Shown here: piece by piece, positions 63,991-64,000 of the stretch
Position numbering within the stretch: position 1 is the first letter of the stretch
Layout: each line of letters begins with the position of its first letter
Origin: Mangrovitalea sediminis
GTDB taxonomy: Bacteria; Pseudomonadota; Gammaproteobacteria; Pseudomonadales; Oleiphilaceae
Direction: 5' to 3'
NCBI RefSeq assembly: GCF_002514725.1
Contig: NZ_NTLB01000001.1
Span: 496,001-560,000, forward strand
DNA length: 64,000 bases
Notes under the pieces: generated by a model
What the model saw: only the letters and a program-made list of their open reading frames with translations
Database searches by the model: none
Told to the model about the DNA's origin: nothing
Program-made: the position numbers and the translations under genes

Positions 63991-64000
63991 TCTAGCCGAA

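Overview
The window reads as a stretch of gammaproteobacterial chromosome, most like a marine Marinobacter-type or Pseudomonas-related hydrocarbon degrader. This is inferred from gene content and order, since no search was run. The supporting blocks are aroQ-accB-accC-prmA-(DUF3426)-dusB-fis, zapA-6S RNA-5-FCL, pepP-ubiH-ubiI/visC, ubiE-ubiJ-ubiB-hisI-hisE-tatABC-rsmE, a two-subunit pyruvate carboxylase, polyhydroxyalkanoate-associated genes, and an alkB alkane hydroxylase divergent from a GntR regulator.

Positions 1-6130 are the right end of a genomic island. It ends at a copy of the last 27 bases of tmRNA (ssrA, CCA end at 6130), directly followed by a strong terminator at 6144-6174. The rest of ssrA is not present here, so this is the duplicated attachment site; the integrase and the other boundary should lie to the left. 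The island carries an AT-rich type II restriction-modification pair (endonuclease C-terminus and N6-adenine methylase). It also carries a SRAP/YedK-type abasic-site protein, a possible GIY-YIG-like protein, an unknown gene with a textbook LexA box, a membrane-anchored DUF2726 plus zinc-ribbon protein, and a small membrane protein. This set is the best candidate for an undescribed DNA-processing or defence module.

Positions 6313-30114 are core chromosome of mixed function. First come a RegB/RegA (RoxS/RoxR) redox two-component system and a copper-type TonB receptor (OprC-like), then three tandem small orphan genes and ferrochelatase. These are followed by an HD-GYP protein beside a broken EAL gene, a Bcr-type exporter, the alkB-gntR pair with a clear operator over the alkB -35 box, and a second DUF2726-like plus zinc-ribbon protein. 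The block ends with EfpL/YeiP, MtgA, a metallophosphatase, a 1235-residue PilZ-DUF1631-GGDEF-EAL protein, a CarS-like membrane protein, fumarase C and an alpha/beta hydrolase.

Positions 30245-47000 hold PHA-associated genes, ubiquinone biosynthesis (ubiE, ubiJ, ubiB, ubiH, ubiI-like), histidine steps hisI/hisE, Tat export, RsmE, PepP, ZapA with 6S RNA and 5-FCL, threonine deaminase IlvA and RpiA. Positions 47054-63943 hold pyruvate carboxylase (pycB, pycA), an acyl-CoA dehydrogenase, pyrophosphatase, a DUF2333 protein, a LapD-like receptor, a PleD-like diguanylate cyclase, and the aroQ-accBC-prmA-DUF3426-dusB-fis block. Four intact cyclic-di-GMP related genes and one EAL pseudogene lie in the window. 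No CRISPR array, intact tRNA, rRNA or complete transposon was seen.
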